From an uncultured Oscillospiraceae bacterium (GTDB lineage: Bacteria > Bacillota > Clostridia > Oscillospirales > Oscillospiraceae), in contig CANQTW010000001.1 in the NCBI GenBank assembly GCA_947626845.1, positions 120,789 through 184,788 on the forward strand: DNA of 64,000 nt. Reading direction: 5' to 3'. The translations under genes and the position numbers were made by a program. The notes beneath the pieces were generated by a model, which saw nothing but the letters and a program-made list of their open reading frames with translations, searched no databases and was not told the DNA's origin. This document shows positions 1 to 8,850 of the stretch, one piece after another. Position 1 is the stretch's first letter, and every line of letters begins with the position of its first letter.

Positions 1-1
1 A

Positions 2-1333
2 TATGCGGATCTGATAACCGGCAACCTGTTGAATCATTACCGCATCCCCGGCACGGCCTATGACGAAAATGTCAAGCGGGGGCTTCGGAACGCCGACGGC
101 TCCGGCGTCATCGCCGGCATCTCCAAGATCGGCTCCGTCCGGGGCTACTACATCGAGGACGGCCAGCGGGTCCCCCATGAGGGCAAGCTCTTTTACCGGG
201 GCTACGACGTGGAGGACATCGTCAACGCCCACCGCAAGGCGGACACCTTCGGCTATGAGGAGGTGGCCTATCTCCTGCTGTGCGGCTCTCTGCCCACCCG
301 CGCCCAGCAGGATCAGTTTGTGGAGATTCTCTCCGCGGCCAAGACCCTCCCCGACGGCTTTTTTGAGAACGAGCTGATGAAGCGGCCCAGCCCCAACATC
401 ATGAACGCCATCTCACGGGCGGTAGTCAGTCTCTATGCCTACGACGACAACCCGGATGACACCTCCGTAGTGAACGTCCTCCGTCAGTCCATTGAGCTGA
501 TCGCCCGGATGCCCACCATCGTGGCCCACACCTATGCCATGAAGCGCCACTACTACGACGGGGCGTCCCTCTACATCCACAACCCCAAATCCGACCTGAC
601 GCTGGCGGAGAACTTTCTGCGGCTGGCGCGGCGCGATAAGAGCTACACGGACAAGGAGGCCAAGCTCCTGGACTGCCTGATGATGCTCCACGCCGAGCAC
701 TCCGGCGGCAACAACTCCACCTTTGTATGCCGCGCCGTCACCTCCACCGGCGCCGACACCTACGGCGCCATCGCCGCGGCCATCAATTCCCTGAAAGGCC
801 CTCTGCACGGCGGCGCTAACGAGGCCGTCATGCACATGGTAGCGGACATTCTGGAGCACGTCAAGGACCCCAAGGACGATGACGAGGTGGGCGCGTATCT
901 GGACAAGATTCTGGACGGTCAGGCCAATGACCGCTCCGGCAAGCTCTACGGTCTGGGCCACGCGGTCTACACCATCTCCGATCCCCGCGCGGTGACCATC
1001 AAGGAGCTGATCGCCGAGATGGCCGAAACCAAGGGATACAGCGACGAATTTCTCATCGCCGAGCGGGTGGAACGCCTGGGCGTTTCCAAGCTCATGGCCC
1101 GCAAGGGCAAGTCCATGCCCATCCCCGCCAACGTGGACCTCTACTCCGGCATCGTCTATAAGATGCTGGGTATCCCGGAGGACCTTTACACGCCGCTGTT
1201 TGCCGTCTCCCGCATCTCCGGCTGGTGCGCCCACCGTCTGGAGGAGCTGATCACCTCCGGACGCATCATGCGCCCCGCCTACCGCTCCGCCGCCACAAGG
1301 CAGAAATATATCCCCATAAACGAGCGCAAATAA
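2..1333 (+). CDS. gltA: citrate synthase (5' end outside window)
   Basis: Condenses acetyl-CoA and oxaloacetate to citrate in the cytoplasm. The reading frame is open to the window edge, and the first possible start inside the window (TTG at 29) has no ribosome site, so I treat the gene as 5'-truncated; at least 443 codons are visible and few residues should be missing. Family marks are the N-terminal block KRGLRNADGSGV, the active-site His segments GPLHGGANEAVMHM and GLGHAVYTISDPRA, and a C-terminal NVDLYSG holding the catalytic Asp. The N-terminal extension before KRGLRNADG is of the kind seen in clostridial enzymes. A 2-methylcitrate synthase cannot be excluded by eye, but nothing nearby suggests propionate metabolism. 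Confidence 0.92.
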   Translation, partial: YADLITGNLLNHYRIPGTAYDENVKRGLRNADGSGVIAGISKIGSVRGYYIEDGQRVPHEGKLFYRGYDVEDIVNAHRKADTFGYEEVAYLLLCGSLPTRAQQDQFVEILSAAKTLPDGFFENELMKRPSPNIMNAISRAVVSLYAYDDNPDDTSVVNVLRQSIELIARMPTIVAHTYAMKRHYYDGASLYIHNPKSDLTLAENFLRLARRDKSYTDKEAKLLDCLMMLHAEHSGGNNSTFVCRAVTSTGADTYGAIAAAINSLKGPLHGGANEAVMHMVADILEHVKDPKDDDEVGAYLDKILDGQANDRSGKLYGLGHAVYTISDPRAVTIKELIAEMAETKGYSDEFLIAERVERLGVSKLMARKGKSMPIPANVDLYSGIVYKMLGIPEDLYTPLFAVSRISGWCAHRLEELITSGRIMRPAYRSAATRQKYIPINERK

Positions 1334-1352
1334 CCACATAAACCCCCTCACA

Positions 1353-1381
1353 GGGCCGCCGGTTTTCCGGCGGCCCTTTTT
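1353..1381 (+). terminator. rho-independent terminator of the citrate synthase gene
   Basis: A perfect 10-bp GC stem (GGGCCGCCGG / CCGGCGGCCC) with a TTTT loop is followed by five T residues, 19 bp after the stop codon. Confidence 0.85.
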
Positions 1382-1615
1382 GTCCCCGCGGCGGGGAGAA
1401 ATGATGGAAGGATAAAATTTTAATTATAACATACTGATTCTTATTTTGTCAATTTTTTGCCAGTTCCTTACAAAGACACGCGCAAGACACAGGGAGTTTT
1501 GAAAAACGGGGAAAATGTTCGGAAAAGGTGGTTTGATTTGCTGGCTTTTGCTTTTTGCGCGTGCTTTATCGTCTGCTTTAGATGCTTCACGATGTTATTA
1601 AGGAGGAAACACTAC

Positions 1616-4600
1616 ATGAAGACTCTGAAGAAGACCCTGTGCCTGGTCTTGGCGGTAGTCATGGTAGTCGGCGTTCTTGTCTTGCCTGCCAACGCGGCGA
1701 CAACGACAGCTGCGGACGCTGAAGCCACGGCGGCCTTCAATACCCTGAACGAGTACGGTGTCATGTACGGCGTGGACGCCAACAATACGCCCGCGCTGAA
1801 CAGAAACATCAACCGTCAGGATATGGCCGCTATCATCTACCGCGTCATGACGGGCGACACGACGGACACTTACGTGGGCAACTACGTCGGTTCCGCCGCC
1901 AAATTCGCGGACAGCGCCACGTTTGCCACATGGGCAAAGGGCTACATTGGCTATGTCCGTGAGCGCGAAATTTTCATGGGCGACAACAACGGCAACTTTA
2001 AGCCCACCGAGGAGATCAAGGGCAGCGATGTCCTGACCGTCCTGCTCCGCTGCATCGGCTATGGCAAGAACGGCGAGTTCACCGGCGCTGGCTATGCCGA
2101 GGCTGCCCAGACCCAAGCTGCCCAGATTCACATGTTCGGCGGCGCTACTGGCTACAAGGATGTCAAGGCCGACATGTCCAAGGTCATCAACCGCGGCGTC
2201 GTGGCCAAGCTGGTTTACAATGCCGTCAAGGCCCCCATGGTGACCTACCTGAACGGCAACTATAGTCCCTATACCAGCTATGGTCTGCCCGTGGCTCCCA
2301 ACACTCCGGGTGCCCAGACGAATCCTTCTCTGATTAGCTATAAGGACAACGCAGATCCTAAAACGCATACCCAGTACGGCATTGAGGCCACGAGGATTTA
2401 CCCCACTGCCACCTTCAATTCTCCTGTGAGCGCTGTGACCAAGTATCTTCCCACCGACGTCCGTTATGAGGCGCCCGTGAAGGAGTACTGGACTGCCGTT
2501 ACCCACTGCCAGGTGGCTCAGGATCTTGGCTTCCCCAGCACCCTCACAATCGACACCGTTTACACCAACGGCGCTCAGAACACCACCTCTGTGACCCTCA
2601 ACGCCACCAACACCCAGGCGACAATCGGCGCTCAGGGCCGTCACACCCTCTTCTTTGACCGCGATCCCTATGACACCAGACCTGCTGATACCATCGTGTA
2701 CATCGACACCCTGTTGGCTAAGGTCGATAATGTCACGCCCGCCAGCTTCGACGCTGCCGGCCATCTGAAGACTCCCTCCTCGATAACCCTGAACGTTTAT
2801 GATGCCAATAGTCATACCTCTGTTGTGACCAAGAAGAACGGCGCTACCAATTACGCCTACACCGCCGGTCAGTACCTGCTGGTGAACGCCGTTCATATGT
2901 CGGCTGCTTCCGGCCTGTTCTCCGCTAGCCAGATCATGCCCTATGCTGGTCCTTCTTACACTGATGAGAACGGTAGAGTTTGCATTGATCAGAAGACCGA
3001 CAAGGATGTGAAGGGCAGCGCTGACGACGTTGGCAGCGGCTACCTGGTTGAGATCGTTGGCGTGGCCACCTCCATCAGCGGCGCCCAGTCCAAGGTTTGG
3101 GTCAACGTTGATGTTGACAAGCACACCATCACCGGCACCGACTACAACGACAACAACCGCTTCCATCTGGATGCGGCTGGCAATGATACCAATGGCAGCT
3201 ACACCTGGTTCTTCGACGAGAAGGGCAACCTGATCGGCGATGTGAAGAACGCCACCGCTCACACCTATGGCGTTATCACCTCCATGTGGAGTTCCGTTAA
3301 CTCCGCCGACGGTACCTCCAAGGTGCTTGCCAATGTGACTTACATGGACGGCACTACGGAGACTCTGACTGTGGGTAAAGTGACTGTCAGCACGGCCACG
3401 GCCGGTAATCCCTACCAGACTGTTGCCGGTACGGCTACTCAGCAGGGCAATGGCGACACGGCTATGGCGTTCAAGACTGTCGATAGTGTGACTTATCTCT
3501 GCGTGAACGAGGCCGCCGCTACCAACAAAGCTGCCGACCTTGATACAAATCCCGCCAACGTTAATCCCGGCCACGGCATCATCTACGACAACCTGTTCCA
3601 GATCACCACTGGCAGCAACGGCGTGAGCGACTTCGTCGAGGTCGCCGGTAACGGCGCTTCCGCCAGCTCTGATGACTACAAGCCCCTGTACAATGTAAAA
3701 GCCGAAGTCAAGAAGGGCGTTGTGGGCACTGGAACGCTGAAGATTACCGACAGCACCCAGTTCCTGATTGGCTCCATTGTTAACGGCAACTATGTGTTCA
3801 CTACGGTCACCGGCTACAAGAACATTGTAAACTACAAGGATACTAAAGAGACCGACTTCGTTGATGTCAACGGCGACGGCTATGCCGAATATGTTTACAT
3901 CACTGCTCCTGCTGCGGATTCCACCGGTTGGCACATCTTCTACGCCGACGCTAAGGTCGTCAGCGACAAGACAGTTGACGCGCCTCAGATGCGTTACTCC
4001 AAGGACACCTCCACCACCACCGTGTACGGCTGGCTGGACGGCGTCGAGGGCAGCGTGACCATTCGGAACAGCAACACTACTCCTTACACGAGCTTCGTGA
4101 ATGATGACAACGGCCACACCCTCTGGTTTGTCAAGATTGTGAACGGTTATGTGGAAGAAGTCGATGGCGCGCGCACCGACAATAAGGCTGTCAACGACAA
4201 GACCAACAACGGTTACACCGCATACCAGGGCGGCGTTGCGCTGAACAATAACGCGAACGGTATGGAGAGCACCAACATCCTGACCGGCACTTATAAGGAT
4301 CTCTCCATCATCGTACTCTCCGGCGATAAGGACAACAGGAAGGTCAGCGAAGGGTTGTACAACATCGGCGGCAAAGACTACACCACCGACGACAAGACTG
4401 TTGTGATCGATGGTACCATGGACGATATCAAAAATGAGGATGCTACCCTCATCATCGTCTACGACGGCAGGACCGACAAGAACAACCTGATTGCTCAGAT
4501 GTATGTCATCGACGACGCTGCCGGCACTGAGTATGATCCGGGCACTGGTGACCCTGAGTACAGCGCGACTGTTTCAGTGAATGGCATCATAGCTGTCAGC

Positions 4601-5362
4601 TGCGAGACCGACGACGAGATCGATGTTTCCTCCGGCACCCTCAAGTTCACCGCGAAGGTTGCCCATGGCACTGAATTCAACGTGGTCGTTTCAAACAAGG
4701 CGACTAGTAGTAGTCTGACATGCACCGCCACGGCCAAGAAGCACCTCGACGACACCACCACTGCTCAGGACATCTACACCGTGACCATCACCGGCATCAC
4801 CGAGAGCATCGATGTGAAGCTGAGCCCCAAGACTCCTGTCACAGCTGAAGCTGCCCCCGGTGCATATGATACTGCTGCTGGTAGCGGTTCCGGTTCGGCG
4901 GGCGACACCGCTCATGCGCCTATCGATGGTCTGAACAGCTTGTATTCGACTGCAGGTATCAATATTTCCAGCTCCGGTTCCAAGATCACTGTGAAGATCA
5001 ATGGGAACACACTTAAGGATGACAGAAATGCCTATCAGATGAAGGGCGGCTGCTTTGGTAAGAGCTTGACTGATGCGAAGATGGCAAAAGACGACATCGG
5101 CTATGTGGGCGTGACCTTCAAGCCCGGCACTGATGAGACTTTCGCGGACTTCAAAGTTGGCGAGACCGAGTATGGCGCCCATACCGAGGCGTTCGACATC
5201 TATCTGCCCATCGCCAAGTGGGTTGGCGATGCCACCACCGGTCATATGGAGGTAATTACTGGCCTGAACGGGACCACCCGTACCGTGACGTACACTCTCG
5301 TAAAGGGTGATGCCGCTACGGCTTACACCTGGACCATCGAGTTCGAGGTAACTGGTGCCTAA
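1616..5362 (+). CDS. SLH-domain surface (S-layer-type) protein
   Basis: A 1248-residue exported protein. I start it at ATG 1616 because AGGAGG lies at 1601-1606 and the protein then opens with a clean signal peptide (KTLKK, hydrophobic core, ANA cleavage near residue 27); the frame upstream is open but has no ribosome site. Residues about 33-205 carry two or three S-layer homology repeats, recognisable from FADSATFATWAKGYIGYV and NGNFKPTEEIKGSDVLTVLL, which would bind secondary cell-wall polymer. The rest is Thr/Asn/Asp-rich, probably beta-structured, with no domain I recognise. Codon use favours GCT, GTT and AAG/AAC more than the neighbours do, as in very highly expressed genes. Single-gene transcription unit with a 230-bp leader in which I see no clear promoter. 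A main S-layer subunit is plausible but inferred. Confidence 0.82.
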   Translation: MKTLKKTLCLVLAVVMVVGVLVLPANAATTTAADAEATAAFNTLNEYGVMYGVDANNTPALNRNINRQDMAAIIYRVMTGDTTDTYVGNYVGSAAKFADSATFATWAKGYIGYVREREIFMGDNNGNFKPTEEIKGSDVLTVLLRCIGYGKNGEFTGAGYAEAAQTQAAQIHMFGGATGYKDVKADMSKVINRGVVAKLVYNAVKAPMVTYLNGNYSPYTSYGLPVAPNTPGAQTNPSLISYKDNADPKTHTQYGIEATRIYPTATFNSPVSAVTKYLPTDVRYEAPVKEYWTAVTHCQVAQDLGFPSTLTIDTVYTNGAQNTTSVTLNATNTQATIGAQGRHTLFFDRDPYDTRPADTIVYIDTLLAKVDNVTPASFDAAGHLKTPSSITLNVYDANSHTSVVTKKNGATNYAYTAGQYLLVNAVHMSAASGLFSASQIMPYAGPSYTDENGRVCIDQKTDKDVKGSADDVGSGYLVEIVGVATSISGAQSKVWVNVDVDKHTITGTDYNDNNRFHLDAAGNDTNGSYTWFFDEKGNLIGDVKNATAHTYGVITSMWSSVNSADGTSKVLANVTYMDGTTETLTVGKVTVSTATAGNPYQTVAGTATQQGNGDTAMAFKTVDSVTYLCVNEAAATNKAADLDTNPANVNPGHGIIYDNLFQITTGSNGVSDFVEVAGNGASASSDDYKPLYNVKAEVKKGVVGTGTLKITDSTQFLIGSIVNGNYVFTTVTGYKNIVNYKDTKETDFVDVNGDGYAEYVYITAPAADSTGWHIFYADAKVVSDKTVDAPQMRYSKDTSTTTVYGWLDGVEGSVTIRNSNTTPYTSFVNDDNGHTLWFVKIVNGYVEEVDGARTDNKAVNDKTNNGYTAYQGGVALNNNANGMESTNILTGTYKDLSIIVLSGDKDNRKVSEGLYNIGGKDYTTDDKTVVIDGTMDDIKNEDATLIIVYDGRTDKNNLIAQMYVIDDAAGTEYDPGTGDPEYSATVSVNGIIAVSCETDDEIDVSSGTLKFTAKVAHGTEFNVVVSNKATSSSLTCTATAKKHLDDTTTAQDIYTVTITGITESIDVKLSPKTPVTAEAAPGAYDTAAGSGSGSAGDTAHAPIDGLNSLYSTAGINISSSGSKITVKINGNTLKDDRNAYQMKGGCFGKSLTDAKMAKDDIGYVGVTFKPGTDETFADFKVGETEYGAHTEAFDIYLPIAKWVGDATTGHMEVITGLNGTTRTVTYTLVKGDAATAYTWTIEFEVTGA

Positions 5363-5394
5363 TCCCCCGCACCCTATGAAAACCTAACTTTTCA

Positions 5395-5427
5395 AAGCCC
5401 CTGGGCCTCGGCCCAGGGGCTTCTTTT
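5395..5427 (+). terminator. rho-independent terminator of the SLH protein gene
   Basis: GCCCCTGGGCC and GGCCCAGGGGC pair in an 11-bp stem with a two-base apex, followed by TTCTTTT, 32 bp after the stop codon. Confidence 0.85.
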
Positions 5428-5440
5428 CGTTGTTGCGTGA

Positions 5441-5472
5441 TACGGTGGGCCGCCGTAGGCGGCGGCCCGTAC
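5441..5472 (+). repeat. short GC-rich intergenic hairpin (GTAC-flanked)
   Basis: GGGCCGCC, a short loop and GGCGGCCC flanked by TAC/GTAC. Similar hairpins occur near 11.2, 24.4, 30.25, 30.3, 37.0 and 52.0 kb. It abuts a longer dispersed repeat. Confidence 0.6.
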
Positions 5473-5473
5473 T

Positions 5474-5596
5474 CGTCGTCGCTCAAGCCGCTTAACCTCG
5501 CCCCGGCGTAAACGCCAGGGTTCAGGCGCGGGCTTGGCTCCTCCTCTCCCCATCGGGCAACAGCCCGATGGGGCAACTATTGCGGGCGTTCCTGGG
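5474..5596 (+). repeat. dispersed intergenic repeat, copy 1 (partner at 36838)
   Basis: Shares with 36838-36972, in the same orientation, the blocks CGTCGTCGC, GGCTTAACCTCGCCC (here CGCTTAACCTCGCCC), TCAGGCGC, GCTCCTCCT, the hairpin CCCCATCGGGC/GCCCGATGGGG and a trailing GCGGGCGTT. The sequence between blocks differs. No convincing gene lies here; the small frames across it are not supported. Confidence 0.7.
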
Positions 5597-5644
5597 GAAA
5601 TTTGTTTTCCTGACGGGGAAATTCACCATTTTTAACAAAATCGC

Positions 5645-5673
5645 GTGACATTTTCATACCTGTATGCTACAAT
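5645..5673 (+). promoter_or_regulatory. sigma-A-type promoter of glpK
   Basis: GTGACA (5645-5650), a 17-bp spacer and TACAAT (5668-5673), about 25 bp before the glpK start. GAAAGGGG follows as the ribosome site, so the leader is very short and leaves no room for an antiterminator element. Confidence 0.7.
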
Positions 5674-5698
5674 ATAGCTGAAGAAAGGGGCATAGGGC

Positions 5699-7183
5699 AT
5701 GAAAAAGTATCTTCTCGCCCTGGATCAGGGCACCACAAGCTCCAGGGCCATTTTGTTTGATCTGGATCAGAACATCGCCGGCACCTCCCAGCGGGAGTTC
5801 ACCCAGTACTTCCCCCAAAACGGATGGGTGGAGCACGATCCGGAGGAGATTTGGGAATCACAGCGGGCGGTGATGGAGGCGGTCATCGCCGAGTCGCGGG
5901 TCTCCCCCGCCGAGATTGCCGCCATAGGCATCACCAACCAGCGGGAAACCACTGTCATGTGGGAGAAGTCCACCGGCAAGCCCGTCTGCAACGCCATTGT
6001 CTGGCAGTGCCGCCGCACGGCGGACATTGTGGAAAAGCTGGTGGCTGACGGCCTGGGGGAGCACATCAGGGCCGTCACGGGCCTTGTGCCCGACGCTTAT
6101 TTCTCCGGCACCAAGATCAAGTGGATTTTAGACAACGTCCCCGGCGTCCGGGAAAAGGCCCTGCGGGGCGAGGTGCTTTTCGGCACCGTGGACACGTGGC
6201 TTTTGTGGAAGCTCACCGGCGGCGCGGTCCACGCCACGGACGTGACCAATGCCAGCCGCACCATGCTCTTTGATATCCACGCTCTGCGCTGGGACGAGAC
6301 GCTCCTGAAGGCGCTGGATATCCCCCCGTCCGTCCTGCCGGAGGTGCGCTTTAGCAGCGAAATCTACGGCTATACGGAGCTTGGCGGGGTGAAAATCCCC
6401 GTGGCGGGCATTGCCGGAGATCAGCAGGCGGCCCTGTTCGGGCAGGGATGCTTTGACGCCGGCGAGGCCAAGAACACCTACGGGACCGGCTGTTTCCTGC
6501 TGATGAACACGGGGGAAAAGCCCTGCGAAAGTCAAAACGGCCTTGTGACCACCGTCGCCGCCGGTCTGCCGGGGAAGGTCACCTACGCCCTGGAGGGCAG
6601 CGTCTTTGTGGGCGGGGCGGTGATCCAGTGGCTGCGGGACGAGCTGCGCGTCCTCACTGAGGCGCGGGAGGCCGAGACGCTGGCCCTGGCCGTACCGGAT
6701 AACGGCGGCGTCTATCTGGTTCCCGCCTTCACGGGCCTTGGCGCGCCCCACTGGGACATGTACGCCCGCGGGGCTATCGTGGGCCTCACCCGCGCCACCA
6801 CCCGCGAGCACATTGTCCGGGCCGCCCAGGAGTCCATCGCCTATCAGGTGGCGGAGCTGGTGGCGGCTATGGAGGCGGACACGGGGATCAGCATGGACTC
6901 CCTCCGCGCCGACGGCGGCGCCAGCCGAGATAAATTTCTCATGCAGTTCCAGGCGGACATCATCGGGAAGCCCGTCCGCCGCCCGGTGATCCGTGAGACC
7001 ACGGCCCTGGGGGCGGCGTACCTGGCGGGTCTTGCCGTGGGAATCTGGCAGAATACCGGCGAGCTCAAATCCCTGTGGCGCGTGGACGCGGAGTTTGCGC
7101 CGGATATGGCGGCGGATACCCGCGAAAAGCTCCTGGCTGACTGGCAGAAGGCCGTGGGACGGGCCAAGGGCTGGGCCAAATAA
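5699..7183 (+). CDS. glpK: glycerol kinase
   Basis: Phosphorylates glycerol to sn-glycerol 3-phosphate using ATP in the cytoplasm. The 494-residue length is standard for the family. The N terminus [17 protein letters not shown] is the FGGY-family phosphate-binding segment; [39 protein letters not shown] and a C-terminal [14 protein letters not shown] block are all glycerol-kinase-like. It is alone in its transcription unit, with its own promoter and terminator. There is no glpF or glpD next to it. The product could feed the acyltransferase PlsY encoded at 29 kb, but that link is only metabolic. Confidence 0.96.
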   Translation: MKKYLLALDQGTTSSRAILFDLDQNIAGTSQREFTQYFPQNGWVEHDPEEIWESQRAVMEAVIAESRVSPAEIAAIGITNQRETTVMWEKSTGKPVCNAIVWQCRRTADIVEKLVADGLGEHIRAVTGLVPDAYFSGTKIKWILDNVPGVREKALRGEVLFGTVDTWLLWKLTGGAVHATDVTNASRTMLFDIHALRWDETLLKALDIPPSVLPEVRFSSEIYGYTELGGVKIPVAGIAGDQQAALFGQGCFDAGEAKNTYGTGCFLLMNTGEKPCESQNGLVTTVAAGLPGKVTYALEGSVFVGGAVIQWLRDELRVLTEAREAETLALAVPDNGGVYLVPAFTGLGAPHWDMYARGAIVGLTRATTREHIVRAAQESIAYQVAELVAAMEADTGISMDSLRADGGASRDKFLMQFQADIIGKPVRRPVIRETTALGAAYLAGLAVGIWQNTGELKSLWRVDAEFAPDMAADTREKLLADWQKAVGRAKGWAK

Positions 7184-7199
7184 ACGGTTCTGAATACGC

Positions 7200-7229
7200 A
7201 AAAACTCCCAGAGAAATCTGGGAGTTTTT
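7200..7229. terminator. bidirectional terminator between glpK and ridA
   Basis: AAAACTCCCAGA, loop GAAA, TCTGGGAGTTTTT. T-runs face both ways, so it can end glpK and the long minus-strand operon whose last gene stops at 7248. Confidence 0.85.
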
Positions 7230-7247
7230 ATGTCTGATTGGTGGAAT

Positions 7248-7622
7248 TTAAATCTCCGCGATGACCTCTACCTCCACGAGAACGCCCTTGGGGAGGTCCT
7301 TCACCGCCACGCAGGAACGGGCGGGTTTGGAGGTGAAATACCTGCCGTAGACCTCGTTGAAGGCGGCAAAGTCGGCCATATGGGCCAGGAAGCAGGTGGT
7401 CTTGACGGCCTTGGTGTAATCTGATCCGGCGGCCTTTAAAACCTCGCCCAGATTGCGCATCACCTGCTCGGCCTGGGCCTGGATGCCGTCGGCCTCCACA
7501 TTGCCCGTGGCGGGGTCGATGGGAATCTGACCGGAGGTAAACACCAGGTTTCCGGTGATGACGGCCTGGGAATAGGGGCCGATGGCGGCAGGGGCAAGGT
7601 CGGTGTGTACTGTGCTTGACAT
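7248..7622 (-). CDS. ridA: RidA family reactive enamine/imine deaminase
   Basis: Hydrolyses the reactive 2-aminoacrylate and 2-aminocrotonate intermediates released by PLP-dependent dehydratases. I start it at ATG 7622 (124 residues) because AAAGGAG lies 8 bp upstream; an earlier in-frame start would lengthen it by 12 residues without a ribosome site. GPYSQAV, the FTSGQIPIDP segment, the substrate-binding Arg in PARSCVAV and the terminal EVEVIAEI are all family features. It directly follows ilvA, whose product makes exactly the intermediate RidA removes, so the pairing is functionally sensible. It is the last gene of the branched-chain amino acid operon. Confidence 0.95.
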   Translation of the reverse strand: MSSTVHTDLAPAAIGPYSQAVITGNLVFTSGQIPIDPATGNVEADGIQAQAEQVMRNLGEVLKAAGSDYTKAVKTTCFLAHMADFAAFNEVYGRYFTSKPARSCVAVKDLPKGVLVEVEVIAEI

Positions 7623-7650
7623 TTTAAAAACTCCTTTCAGACGCGGAAGA

Positions 7651-8850
7651 TCATTCATCGATGAGCTTGAAGCCCTGATTTTTCAGGCTCTGGCGGATGG
7701 ACCTGATGTGCTCGAAGTTGCGGGTCTCCAGCTCCAGCCGCAGATAACAGCCGTTGATATCGCTGCCCTCGTTGGCGTGCTCGTAGTGGACGGAGACAAC
7801 GTTTCCGCCCTCCCTGGCGATGCACCCGGCCACCTTCTCCAGCTGGCCCGGCTTATCCACAAGCTCGATGGTCAGCTGACAGCGGCGGCCTGACATCAGC
7901 AGGCCCCGGTCAATGACGCGGGACAGGATACTGACGTCCACGTTGCCGCCGGACAGCAGGCAGACTACCTTTTTGCCCTTTACGGGGACTTTGTTGAACA
8001 TGGCCGCCGCCACGGAAATGGCGCCCGCGCCCTCGGTGACAAGCTTCTGCTGTTCCATAAGGGCCAGGATGGCCGCGGCGATCTCGTCATCCGTCACGGT
8101 GACAACGCCGTCCACATATTGGCTTGTCAGGGCAAATGTGTTCTCACCCGGCGTCTTGACGGCGATGCCGTCGGCAATGGTGGAGACGGCGGGCAGGTGG
8201 ACGATCTCCTTGTTTTTCAGGGAGTTCACCATACTGGGCGCTCCCGCGGCCTGGACGCCGTAGACCTTCACGGCGGGATTCAGGGCCTTCACGGCGAAGG
8301 CCACGCCGGATATGAGGCCGCCGCCTCCCACGGGGACGATGACCGCGTCCATGTCGGGAATCTGCTCCATGAGCTCCAGGCCGATGGTGCCCTGGCCCTC
8401 GATGACAAGCTCGTCATCAAAGGGGTGGATGAAGGTATAGCCCTTCTCGTCCCGGAGCCGCAGGGCCCTCTCGTAGGCGTCATCGTAGACGCCCTCCACC
8501 AGCACCACCTGGGCGCCGTAGCTCTTGGTGGCCTCCACCTTGGAGATGGGCGCGCCGTCGGGCAGGCATATCACCGCCTTGATCCCGGCCTTTTGTGCCG
8601 CCAGGGCCACGCCCTGGGCGTGGTTTCCGGCGGAGCAGGCGATGACGCCGCGCTGTTTTTCCTCGGCGCTGAGCTGGCTTATCTTGTAGTAAGCGCCGCG
8701 GACCTTGAAGGAGCCGGTGATCTGGAGGTTCTCGGTCTTCAGGTAAATCTGCGCCTCCGGATTTATGTGTGGCGCGTAGATCACATCGGTGTCCCGAATG
8801 ACCTCCTTGAGAACGTACCTGGCGTGATATATTTTGTCAAGAGAAATCAA
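7651..8850 (-). CDS. ilvA: threonine ammonia-lyase (PLP-dependent)
   Basis: Deaminates threonine to 2-oxobutanoate, the first committed step to isoleucine. 399 residues. The PLP lysine is in ITGSFKVRGAYYK, the glycine-rich phosphate loop is VPVGGGGLISGVA, and SGGNVD lies near the end of the catalytic domain. A C-terminal ACT-like domain (about 325-399, beginning QLTIELVDKPGQLEKVAG) suggests amino acid control. The length and single ACT domain resemble the short TdcB-like enzymes rather than the roughly 500-residue E. coli IlvA. The start codon is TTG, placed right after the TAA of the upstream ATPase gene, with AAGGAGGG 10 bp upstream inside that gene. Its place beside leu and ilv genes argues for a biosynthetic role. 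Confidence 0.92.
   Translation of the reverse strand: MISLDKIYHARYVLKEVIRDTDVIYAPHINPEAQIYLKTENLQITGSFKVRGAYYKISQLSAEEKQRGVIACSAGNHAQGVALAAQKAGIKAVICLPDGAPISKVEATKSYGAQVVLVEGVYDDAYERALRLRDEKGYTFIHPFDDELVIEGQGTIGLELMEQIPDMDAVIVPVGGGGLISGVAFAVKALNPAVKVYGVQAAGAPSMVNSLKNKEIVHLPAVSTIADGIAVKTPGENTFALTSQYVDGVVTVTDDEIAAAILALMEQQKLVTEGAGAISVAAAMFNKVPVKGKKVVCLLSGGNVDVSILSRVIDRGLLMSGRRCQLTIELVDKPGQLEKVAGCIAREGGNVVSVHYEHANEGSDINGCYLRLELETRNFEHIRSIRQSLKNQGFKLIDE

Noticed and set aside
1598..4117. 839-codon open frame antisense to the SLH protein gene
   Set aside because: It has no ribosome site or domain and exists only because the sense gene uses codons whose complements lack stops. The sense frame has a signal peptide, SLH domains, AGGAGG and a terminator.
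5316..5576. 86-codon minus-strand frame after the SLH gene
   Set aside because: Crosses the terminator and two repeats; no support beyond being open.
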